Source: Lachnospiraceae bacterium
GTDB taxonomy: Bacteria; Bacillota_A; Clostridia; Lachnospirales; Lachnospiraceae
NCBI GenBank assembly: GCA_021770615.1
Contig: JAETQR010000060.1
Coordinates: 1-16,085 of the forward strand
DNA: 16,085 nucleotides
Direction: 5' to 3'
In this document: in pieces, positions 6,977 through 13,453 of the stretch
How the letters are laid out: each line of letters starts with the position of its first letter
Position numbering within the stretch: the first letter of the stretch is position 1
Translations under genes and position numbers: made by a program
Notes under the pieces: model-generated
What the model was told of the DNA's origin: nothing
Seen by the model: the letters and a program-made list of their open reading frames with translations, nothing else
The model's database searches: none

Positions 6977-7672
6977 ATGCCTTATTATTATACCTATTTT
7001 GATCCGACTTATATACTGGTTCTTGTGGGAATCCTCATCAGTATGGCTGCTTCTGCAAATGTAAACGGAAGTTTCCGGAAATACAGCCGGATGTTAAACC
7101 AGAGAGGGATCCGTGCAGAACAAGCGGCAGAAATGATCTTAAAAAATGCCGGCATTCACGACGTAAGAGTAGAGCGTATCGCCGGTAATCTGACCGATCA
7201 CTATGATCCCCGCTCAAAAATACTGAGATTGTCAGATTCCGTATATGGTTCCTCATCCGTATCGGCAATCGGTGTGGCGGCCCATGAATGCGGCCATGCG
7301 ATCCAGCATGACAGGGGTTATGTGCCTCTTACACTCCGAAGTACGATCGTTCCTGTCGTAAATTTTGCGTCAAGACTTTCCATGCCAATGATCCTCCTTG
7401 GACTCATACTTGGCTACACACAGCTTGCACATATTGGAATTCTTTTATTCTCACTCGTTCTGGTTTTCCAGCTTGTAACCCTTCCGGTTGAGTTTAATGC
7501 TTCCAGACGGGCTCTGTATATACTGGAGGACTCCAGCATTCTGCTTGATAGAGAAAACACAGCAGCAAGACGGGTTCTCCGTGCCGCTGCACTTACCTAT
7601 GTGGCATCTGCCCTGGCTACCGCATTGCAGTTATTCCGGCTGGTCCTGCTTGTAAACCGCAGGAGGGACTGA
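6977..7672 (+). CDS. Membrane zinc metallopeptidase, YugP family
   Basis: The 231-residue protein matches the neutral zinc metallopeptidase family of B. subtilis YugP (Zn_peptidase_2). An N-terminal membrane helix (about 11-27) is followed by a soluble part with HECGH at 103-107 (zinc ligands His103 and His107, catalytic Glu104). Two hydrophobic segments come next (about 135-170), then VEFNASRRAL with Glu172 as the likely third ligand, and a last hydrophobic helix near the C-terminus. Length and order fit the family. The active site should lie at the membrane face; substrates of this family are not well established. The start is supported by AAAGGAG nine bases upstream and by the strong promoter at 6896-6923. 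It stands alone, divergent from the exchanger and convergent with the NlpC/P60 gene. Confidence 0.92.
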   Translation: MPYYYTYFDPTYILVLVGILISMAASANVNGSFRKYSRMLNQRGIRAEQAAEMILKNAGIHDVRVERIAGNLTDHYDPRSKILRLSDSVYGSSSVSAIGVAAHECGHAIQHDRGYVPLTLRSTIVPVVNFASRLSMPMILLGLILGYTQLAHIGILLFSLVLVFQLVTLPVEFNASRRALYILEDSSILLDRENTAARRVLRAAALTYVASALATALQLFRLVLLVNRRRD

Positions 7673-7720
7673 TATTCAATTCTTCAGGGCTAACACAGGA
7701 ATTCTTTTACAAAAATAAAA

Positions 7721-7800
7721 AAGAAAGGTTATCAAAATCAGTGAAAAACTTTTCGCAAGCTTGCTTGCGCTTGTTTTGAACGATTTTGATAACCTTTCTT
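7721..7800 (-). terminator. Long hairpin terminator between convergent genes
   Basis: A perfect 19-bp inverted repeat (7721-7739 with 7782-7800) encloses a 42-base loop, which holds a second perfect 6-bp hairpin (7754-7759 with 7764-7769). On the minus strand the stem is followed by TTTTATTTTTG, so it should end the NlpC/P60 transcript. On the plus strand no T-run follows, so for the metallopeptidase gene it may only block or stabilise. Confidence 0.75.
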
Positions 7801-7849
7801 CGTCACTCATTTATAGTTATTGTTTTTGATAAGAAATTCTTAACCCGCG

Positions 7850-9268
7850 CTACCCCACGATACGCCTTGCACAGTAAGGTGTCCGGTAGCCGATATTACT
7901 TGTGGTGATACCGGTACTTGGATTGCTGGCATGGACGACACGTCCGCCTCCGATGCAGATCGCCACATGATTGATATGGCCATTTCTTGCATAAAAGATC
8001 AAATCTCCGGCTCTCGCACTTGATACGCTGATCTTCTTTCCAACACCTGCCTGTTCTCCGGAAGTTCTCGGAAGGTTGATACCAAACTTACGGAACACCG
8101 CCTGTGAAAATCCGGAACAGTCTGTACCGTTAGTCAGACTGGAACCACCATACACATATGGGTTCCCGACAAACTGAAGGGCATAGGATGCGATGGAAGA
8201 ACCGTCTCCGCTTCCCACAACGGAACCATTGGAATTGGAACTGCTTTCTCCTCCGCTGCTTCCTCCACTTCCGGAAGATTTATTGGAAGAGCTTGATTTC
8301 CCGGAACTGCCCGATTTTTCGGAAGATCCTTTGTTGGAACTGCCGGAGCCCTTATGGCTCGAACTGCTTCCGGAACCAGAATTACCAGAACTCTGACCGG
8401 AATTACTGGATTGCGATGGCTGCTGCGGAAGAGCTGCCTGAGCTGCTGCGGCCTCTGCTGCTGCTTTTTTTCTCGCTTCTTCCCGTTCTTCTTCGATAGA
8501 AACAGCCTTTTTGAACTTAACTGTGATATCGACATATTCTTTTGACACAAATCCTTTTGTATCGCCGTCAACCATGATCTTGACCCATTCTTTATCCTCC
8601 CGGAGTATCTCAAAGCTCTCTTCTCCGGAAACCAGTGTAAGAACCGCACAGTCCGTGTTTTTGGCCTCTCTCACTTTAAGGGTCTCTGTATTTACAGTCG
8701 CAATCTTTGTACCGAATTTATCGACAAGCTTTTCAGCACTAAAACCGATCGCTAAATATTCTGACTTGATATAACCTTCCACATGACCAGAACGGATTTT
8801 AACCCAATCACCCACGGTGTCTTTAATCTTTGCCGCACTTCCCCTGTAAAGTTTTCCGACTACCTTGCTGTCCGTGTTTGGCTTCTTTCGGACATTCACG
8901 TAATCAGCAGCTACAGAGATTCCCACATTGTCATATTCCGATTTGGGTTCGGGTGTCGCCTCCGGCGCCTCGGTCGGAGCTGGTGCTTCTCCACTTACTG
9001 CACCATCCGAGACGGGTGCTGCATTTGGATCTGCTGCGGGATCTCCGGCTGTAGCAGGATCATCCGGAAAAGCCACGATTGCTTCCGGATCCGATGCCGC
9101 TCCCGCCGATTGGGCATCCACATACTGCTGAAGCGTATATGACATACCAGCTAATTCGGTCTCTTTACACATCGTAGTAGTCAGTGATGTTACATAATTA
9201 CCTAATACTCCCACAGACAAAACAATGCCTGCGCATAGGAATACTTTTAAGATTCTTCCTTTCCGCAT
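7850..9268 (-). CDS. Secreted SH3b-NlpC/P60 peptidoglycan hydrolase
   Basis: A 472-residue cell-wall endopeptidase. An N-terminal signal or anchor segment (about 8-28) is followed by an Ala/Pro/Glu-rich stretch (55-110), two SH3b wall-binding repeats (about 117-175 and 185-250), a short charged helix with an Ala run (258-280), a Ser/Gly/Lys linker (about 285-355) and a C-terminal NlpC/P60 domain (355-472). The catalytic residues are visible: Cys384 in TDCSGF, His434 in NHVAICIG and a third polar residue, His446, in VVHAS. Such enzymes cut the D-Glu-to-diamino-acid bond in stem peptides and act in daughter-cell separation or wall turnover. GGAGGGA is seven bases before the ATG and a consensus promoter lies at 9372-9400. 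The long hairpin at 7721-7800 ends the transcript. It appears monocistronic and intact. Confidence 0.93.
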   Translation of the reverse strand: MRKGRILKVFLCAGIVLSVGVLGNYVTSLTTTMCKETELAGMSYTLQQYVDAQSAGAASDPEAIVAFPDDPATAGDPAADPNAAPVSDGAVSGEAPAPTEAPEATPEPKSEYDNVGISVAADYVNVRKKPNTDSKVVGKLYRGSAAKIKDTVGDWVKIRSGHVEGYIKSEYLAIGFSAEKLVDKFGTKIATVNTETLKVREAKNTDCAVLTLVSGEESFEILREDKEWVKIMVDGDTKGFVSKEYVDITVKFKKAVSIEEEREEARKKAAAEAAAAQAALPQQPSQSSNSGQSSGNSGSGSSSSHKGSGSSNKGSSEKSGSSGKSSSSNKSSGSGGSSGGESSSNSNGSVVGSGDGSSIASYALQFVGNPYVYGGSSLTNGTDCSGFSQAVFRKFGINLPRTSGEQAGVGKKISVSSARAGDLIFYARNGHINHVAICIGGGRVVHASNPSTGITTSNIGYRTPYCARRIVG

Positions 9269-9371
9269 GTTATTCCCTCCAAAATGTACTTCATATATAA
9301 AACGCGATCCGTCATTTGTTTTTAATCTTATTTTTTAAGAAAATATTACGAAATTATTACGTCTCAATCCA

Positions 9372-9400
9372 AGTATACCAACTTGGCACTGTATTGTCAA
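9372..9400 (-). promoter_or_regulatory. Sigma-A promoter of the NlpC/P60 gene, with overlapping palindrome
   Basis: Consensus TTGACA (9395-9400), a 17-base spacer and TATACT (9372-9377) lie about 100 bases upstream of the start codon. A perfect 6-bp inverted repeat, CCAAGT and ACTTGG around six bases (9369-9386), overlaps the -10 and could be an operator. The leader of roughly 95 bases is AT-rich and I see no known riboswitch in it. Confidence 0.8.
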
Positions 9401-9476
9401 GAAGATTAGCAGGATATCCGTTACCAAAATATAGGATATTTCAAACGTTTCCATGAATATTTGTCTCATGATTTTG

Positions 9477-9854
9477 TTATTTTTGAACGATCGCCTCTAT
9501 TTCGATCAGAACATCTTTGGGAAGTCTTGCAACCTCTACACAGGAACGTGCCGGAAAATCTGTTGTAAAGTATTTTGCATAAATCTCATTTACCTTTGCA
9601 AAATCATCCATATTTTTAATAAAAACAGTCGTTTTCACTGTATTTTCTATCTTTGCACCAGATGCTTTGATGAGAGCAGCCAGATTGCCAAGCGCCTGTT
9701 CTGCCTGTTCTTCAATTCCTCCGGTTATGAGTTCGCCAGTTGAAGGAACGATAGGAATAACCCCGGAAGTAAAAATAAGTCCGCCTGCCTCGACCGCCTG
9801 GGAATATGGTCCGATCGCTGCGGGAGCTTCCTTTGTCGAAATGATTTTTTTCAT
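9477..9854 (-). CDS. ridA: RidA family reactive imine/enamine deaminase
   Basis: The 125-residue protein is a full-length RidA (YjgF/YER057c/UK114) family member. It hydrolyses reactive 2-aminoacrylate and related enamines or imines formed by PLP enzymes, and works as a homotrimer in the cytosol. Conserved parts are APAAIGPYSQAV near the N-terminus, FTSGVIP, VKTTVFI (73-79), PARSCVEVA with the active-site Arg103, and the C-terminal IEIEA with its conserved Glu120. The start at 9854 follows AGGTGA five bases upstream. A longer frame to 9953 runs into the neighbouring repeat element and has no ribosome site, so I reject it. It is divergent from the kinase gene, with the 248-bp repeat element between. 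No clear terminator is visible before the NlpC/P60 promoter. Confidence 0.95.
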   Translation of the reverse strand: MKKIISTKEAPAAIGPYSQAVEAGGLIFTSGVIPIVPSTGELITGGIEEQAEQALGNLAALIKASGAKIENTVKTTVFIKNMDDFAKVNEIYAKYFTTDFPARSCVEVARLPKDVLIEIEAIVQK

Positions 9855-9897
9855 GCTGTCACCTGAATCCTTTCTTATGAATAATATATTTTTTCCG

Positions 9898-10145
9898 TAT
9901 AGGTTCAGGGTGTCAAAAGCCCCTTTCATCAAGGGAGCTGGCAATATGCACAAAAAACAATAAGATGAGCAGCATTATGCACGATGGAGCTGAGACTCAG
10001 GGAATCGTGGAAGCCTTTGCTGAACACGATTCCCATGCTTGAGGCTCTGTGGAATGGTTCGTGCATCCGGCTGCAAAGATATTGTTTTTTGTGCATATTG
10101 CCAGTGCATGAAAAAACAAGGGGCTTTTGACACCCTGAACCTATA
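9898..10145. mobile_element. 248-bp palindromic element with nested inverted repeats (MITE-like)
   Basis: A perfect 28-bp inverted repeat bounds the element (9898-9925 with 10118-10145). A second perfect 24-bp inverted repeat lies inside (9938-9961 with 10081-10104). The core also pairs in part: ATGCACGA with TCGTGCAT, and GGGAATCGTG with CACGATTCCC. Almost the whole unit can fold into one long hairpin on either strand. The ends begin TATAGGTTCAGGG, so a TA target is possible. There is no transposase and no credible ORF. Each outer repeat carries TTGACA pointing outwards, so the element could lend a -35 box to ridA or the kinase gene. A non-autonomous insertion element is the best reading; a structured RNA is the alternative. 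No family is recognised. Confidence 0.75.
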
Positions 10146-10196
10146 TAATAATTATAATGCATTTTCAAAATATGACAATAGGAATTAAACAATTTA

Positions 10197-10226
10197 CTGG
10201 CATTTCCGGGAAATATTTTGTATAAT
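10197..10226 (+). promoter_or_regulatory. Probable promoter of the cytidylate-kinase-like gene
   Basis: A consensus TATAAT (10221-10226) is preceded by CTGGCA (10197-10202) at an 18-base spacing, 46 bases before the chosen start. The -10 is convincing, the -35 only fair. Confidence 0.5.
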
Positions 10227-10271
10227 GATGATATCAGGTCATGATATAAATGGAAAGGCATGGTGATATCT

Positions 10272-10886
10272 ATGAAAAAGATCATTACGATAAGCAGACA
10301 ATACGGAAGCGGAGGACGTGAGATCGGAAAGAAACTTTCCGAACAGTTAGGGATTCCCTTTTTTGATAATGAAATCATATCCAGGGCTGCAAAAGAAAGC
10401 GGTTTTTCAGAGTCCGCTTTTGAAACGGTAGAAGATAAGGCGACAAACAGCCTTCTTTACTCGATCGCTATGGGAATGAATGTTTTTACAAATCAGGACG
10501 TTGGATTTGCCGGACTATCCCTGGATGACAGGATTTTTCTCGCACAGTCGAATGTCATCCGGAAAGTAGCTGAGGAAGGGCCATGTATCATCGTAGGAAG
10601 ATGTGCCGATTATATTTTAAAAGATCTTGACAACGTAATCAATGTATTTATTACGGCTGATCTTGATTTCCGGATCAAACGATCCATCGAAATCGATCAT
10701 ATCAAACCTGATCACGCAGCAGAGGCAGTATCGAAAAAGGACAAGAGCCGTGGAAACTACTACCGGTACCACGCAGGAGAGAGATGGGATAATCTTTTCA
10801 ATTACGATCTGACACTTAGAAGTGACCTTGTCGGTATCGACAAAACTGTGGAATGTATCAAAAATTATGTAGAGTCTGTCAAGTAG
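10272..10886 (+). CDS. Cytidylate kinase-like family protein
   Basis: A 204-residue P-loop protein of the cytidylate-kinase-like family (Cytidylate_kin2). The N-terminus has ITISRQYGSGGREIGKKL, a glycine-rich nucleotide-binding loop preceded by the SRQYGSGG signature. IIVGRCADYIL (around 110-120) and the lid region DKSRGNYYRYH with ERWDN follow, as is typical. It is not the housekeeping CMP kinase Cmk, and the true substrate of the family is unclear, so I give no symbol. The ATG at 10272 has GGTGAT at good spacing; the in-frame ATG at 10260 sits only one base after AAAGG and is less likely. The gene is monocistronic, with its own promoter and a strong terminator at 10948-10996, and ends in TAG. 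Confidence 0.9.
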   Translation: MKKIITISRQYGSGGREIGKKLSEQLGIPFFDNEIISRAAKESGFSESAFETVEDKATNSLLYSIAMGMNVFTNQDVGFAGLSLDDRIFLAQSNVIRKVAEEGPCIIVGRCADYILKDLDNVINVFITADLDFRIKRSIEIDHIKPDHAAEAVSKKDKSRGNYYRYHAGERWDNLFNYDLTLRSDLVGIDKTVECIKNYVESVK

Positions 10887-10947
10887 TTTCATTTAATGTT
10901 GTACAATGATAATTTCACGGACTGGATCCATAGTTAACAATAATATT

Positions 10948-10996
10948 AAAAACGGATGGCCGGACAGTATCTATAAATGTCCGGTCATCCGTTTTT
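10948..10996. terminator. Bidirectional terminator between kinase and xylanase genes
   Basis: A 19-bp stem with one G-U pair (10948-10966 with 10978-10996) and an 11-base loop has A5 on the left arm and T5 on the right, so it terminates both the plus-strand kinase transcript and the minus-strand xylanase transcript that ends at 11024. Confidence 0.92.
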
Positions 10997-11023
10997 GTTT
11001 TCTGTATTTAATATTTTATGCGC

Positions 11024-11245
11024 TTAATTATTATTCCAGATTTTAGCCGCCTCGATAAAGGAGTAAAAGGATGGTTTCGGATCTTTGATCGAGCCGCCAA
11101 ACAATAATGGTGCGCACTCCCCGCGCCAGGAGCATCCATCATAGAGCCCCCAGATCGTCAAGCCTGTAATTCCCTTTTGCTTCGTCTTATCAATGTTTTT
11201 CTGTTTTGTTATAACAAGCTCCATAAAGTCTTTTGCAAACGCAGC
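11024..11245 (-). pseudogene. Severed C-terminal end of the GH10 xylanase, after an in-frame TAG
   Basis: Directly after the TAG at 11246-11248 the same frame stays open for 73 residues to the normal stop. It contains ITGLTIWGLYDGCSW and then the KPSFYSFIEAA tail, the last barrel strand and helix of a GH10 domain, with the Trp residues that line the substrate cleft. There is no frameshift. One transition (for example CAG to TAG) would explain the break. Read alone from the ATG at 11222-11224 it would be 66 residues with no ribosome site, so it is probably not made as a separate protein. A sequencing or assembly error is possible. Confidence 0.85.
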
Positions 11246-13216
11246 CTAGTAGTCATTATCCTGGCCTTTGTCAAGATATCCCCAGCCACCGTTTGAGGAC
11301 TCGCCAAAGTTGATCGTCATATCCAGTTCCGTGATCTGAACCTCAAGGCCTGTGGCAAGGAATTTATCCAGTGCGGCACCGTATTCTGCAAGTGTCGGCC
11401 GGTCAGCGTCCACATGGCTCTGCATACCGATACCACCGCAGATATTTACTTTCTGTCCCTGCTTGTTTGTCTCCCCTGAATTGATATAAGTAACGAGTTC
11501 TACCAAATCGTCAGAGACAAAATATGTGTCGTAATCATTGTAGAATAACGTCACCTTATCTTGGATTCCATAAGACTCCAAAACATCATAGGCGAGCCGG
11601 AATGCTTTTTTCACATAAGTGGGTTCCAATCCCAGGTCTCCGTATACGCTGACCCATGACAGGCTTGTCGGTCCATTGGAACGGTGGAGATATTCGTTTG
11701 TTACATCCCATGCATATACAAGGCTTCCCGCTTCTCCAGTCAGTTCGATTTCTTTTTCGATTACATGTTTCATTACTGTTCTGACATAAAACTCAAGTCT
11801 TGCATCCATTGTAGCTGCATCGGTCTTTGTAGAACCGCTGTAATTTTTTGCAAAGAACCAAGACGGCGTCTGCTGGTGCCACATCAGGGTATGGGCACGC
11901 ATTTTAATGCCCTCGTTTTTGCAGAATTCCAATGTCTTATCGATCGTGTCAAAATTTAATTTTGGTACATTTTCTTCTGCGTAATTTTCTGGGATCACAT
12001 AATCATAGTTAGAACCTTTCGCTTCTGATACGGTAAGTTTTGTCGCACTGCTGCCAAGAACCGCATCCGGTTTCATTTCATTTTCCAAGGTGATGCTGTT
12101 AAACTGTTTTTTAATGAATGCTACTTTGTCCTCATCGATAAGCTGATTTGTTTTTTCACCGTAACCATAATAGTTGGCACACGTTCCCATATATGGGAAG
12201 ATATCTTTATATGTCTCATAAATACTTTCCGTTACTTCAACCGGTTCTTTTCCGGGAGTTATCTGGGTGATGACAACGGAATCCAGATAAAAAGATGCAG
12301 TTTTGCTTCCCGGCAGTTCAAAGTAGATAGAAGAGAAACCGGCCGGTATTGTGATCTCGCCTTCGAGCCTGACCCATTCCCCGGGAGCGACATTCTCTAC
12401 CAATGCGATCTGGGGATACGATTGACCTGCCAGTCCCGAACATTTTATATTTATCGGACCGTCTTCCGTATGTTTCAAATAAGCAGAAACCGTATACGTA
12501 GCTCCATGGACGATCGAATCGCTTACATCGATCATAGCGCCATGCCATGCATCCTTCCGGTTTGTTACATAGATACATTTTCCGGAATGACCACCGTCTG
12601 ACAAAGTGATTTTTTCTGAGCCGCTTCTTCCGACGAAACCATCTGTTCCCGTTTCAAATTCAGCATTCTTATATACGACAGGAGTAAATTCACCGGGATC
12701 TCCGGATTCAGATGGTTTTGGTGTCTCGGATCCTGCCGGCGGCGCCTGGGTCTGTGTGCCGCCGGGCACAGTAGATGCCGGAGGTGTGACCTGCGGGTTT
12801 CCTGATGCCGGTGGGACGGTAACCTGTGGACTGACAGATGGAACCTCTGACGGTACAGGATTGTTAGGTTTCTTTACCGTAACTTTGACCGTTCCAATCT
12901 TCTTTGTCTTCTTTTTATAGCGTTCTTTTACCGTAACTTTTGCCGTTCCGGAGCGAACAGCACGAATTACCCCTTTTTTTGTTACCTTGATCTTTTTATT
13001 TGAAGCCTTGAATGTATAGACAGCCTTCTTTTTCTTCCCGGTGATCTTTATCGTTTTTTTCTTCCCAATTTCCAGGCTCACCTTTTTCGTACTTAACTTT
13101 GCCTTCTTTGCGGCCTGTGAGTCCGGCGCTTTCGCGAGTGCCCCCCCTATACATGAGCTGAACATGGCCAATAGCAGTGCCATTGTGACAACCCGTCTTT
13201 TTCCTTCATTTCCCAT
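11246..13216 (-). CDS. Secreted modular GH10 endo-1,4-beta-xylanase, cut short by a nonsense codon
   Basis: Numbering is from the ATG at 13216. A signal peptide (about 1-30) is followed by a lysine-rich Ig-like (Big_2-like) module (about 35-117), a Pro/Thr/Ser linker (118-178), a CBM22-like xylan-binding module (about 180-318) and a GH10 barrel from about 330. The acid/base Glu508 is in DVTNEYLHRS and the nucleophile Glu630 in ITELD. The frame stops at TAG just after residue 656, before the WGxxDxxSW strand, which continues in frame in the next feature. The unbroken protein would be about 730 residues. Losing the last barrel strand probably ruins folding or substrate binding although both catalytic Glu remain. 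AAAGGAG lies nine bases before the chosen start and three before an alternative ATG at 13222; a longer frame to 13303 crosses the promoter. The esterase gene is divergent. Confidence 0.9.
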   Translation of the reverse strand: MGNEGKRRVVTMALLLAMFSSCIGGALAKAPDSQAAKKAKLSTKKVSLEIGKKKTIKITGKKKKAVYTFKASNKKIKVTKKGVIRAVRSGTAKVTVKERYKKKTKKIGTVKVTVKKPNNPVPSEVPSVSPQVTVPPASGNPQVTPPASTVPGGTQTQAPPAGSETPKPSESGDPGEFTPVVYKNAEFETGTDGFVGRSGSEKITLSDGGHSGKCIYVTNRKDAWHGAMIDVSDSIVHGATYTVSAYLKHTEDGPINIKCSGLAGQSYPQIALVENVAPGEWVRLEGEITIPAGFSSIYFELPGSKTASFYLDSVVITQITPGKEPVEVTESIYETYKDIFPYMGTCANYYGYGEKTNQLIDEDKVAFIKKQFNSITLENEMKPDAVLGSSATKLTVSEAKGSNYDYVIPENYAEENVPKLNFDTIDKTLEFCKNEGIKMRAHTLMWHQQTPSWFFAKNYSGSTKTDAATMDARLEFYVRTVMKHVIEKEIELTGEAGSLVYAWDVTNEYLHRSNGPTSLSWVSVYGDLGLEPTYVKKAFRLAYDVLESYGIQDKVTLFYNDYDTYFVSDDLVELVTYINSGETNKQGQKVNICGGIGMQSHVDADRPTLAEYGAALDKFLATGLEVQITELDMTINFGESSNGGWGYLDKGQDNDY

Positions 13217-13273
13217 ATACATTTTCTCCTTTCCGTATATCATTAATCTTATAACGATATATATTATCTTGTT

Positions 13274-13302
13274 ATTATACCATGTATAAAACCACAGCGC
13301 CA
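13274..13302 (-). promoter_or_regulatory. Promoter of the GH10 xylanase gene
   Basis: On the minus strand TATAAT (13274-13279) is preceded by TGG, giving an extended -10. The -35 position (13297-13302, TGGCGC) is poor and touches the big palindrome at 13301-13370, as expected for a promoter that needs an activator or is controlled from that site. Confidence 0.5.
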
Positions 13303-13370
13303 TGATCTATTCCGAAATGAATTTGATCTATTGTGCATGATAGATCAAATTCATTTCAGAATGTATCATG
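13301..13370. promoter_or_regulatory. 70-bp palindrome between divergent xylanase and esterase genes, likely operator
   Basis: Arms 13301-13331 and 13340-13370 match at 28 of 31 positions around an 8-base loop, with a perfect inner core GAAATGAATTTGATCTAT. It lies between two divergent promoters, touching the -35 region of the xylanase gene and ending a few bases upstream of the -35 region of the esterase gene. Since neither gene ends here, a terminator is not needed, and a shared binding site for a regulator is the best reading. The regulator is unknown. Confidence 0.65.
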
Positions 13371-13396
13371 TTATTTTGTCTCTTTTTTTGGTATTC

Positions 13397-13402
13397 TATA
13401 AT
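13397..13402 (+). promoter_or_regulatory. -10 box of the esterase gene
   Basis: TATAAT lies 51 bases before the TTG start codon. No good -35 is present at 17 bases (TTTTGT at 13374-13379), which again suggests regulation from the adjacent palindrome. Confidence 0.5.
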
Positions 13403-13453
13403 TGGTACTGTTAAATAGTAAAATTATATAAAATTTTTTTAGGAGGTATAAGA

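Noticed and set aside
6199..7002. 267-codon plus-strand frame antisense to the exchanger gene
   Set aside because: It mirrors the exchanger's coding strand and runs over the metallopeptidase promoter and start; low-complexity composition and no known motifs.
8134..8649. Alternate frames over the Ser/Gly linker of the NlpC/P60 gene, on both strands
   Set aside because: Repetitive linker codons keep several frames open; none has a start signal.
9898..10145. CRISPR array or autonomous insertion sequence
   Set aside because: Repeats are inverted rather than direct and regularly spaced, and there is no transposase or cas gene in the window.
9929..10378. 149-codon minus-strand frame over the palindromic element and kinase start
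   Set aside because: It exists only because the inverted repeats are open in that frame; no ribosome site and no conserved features.
11246..11248. Genome-wide TAG recoding
   Set aside because: PilZ, exchanger and kinase genes all end properly at TAG with terminators or neighbouring genes following.
13301..13370. Transcription terminator
   Set aside because: Both flanking genes start here and point away from it, and no T-run directly follows either arm.
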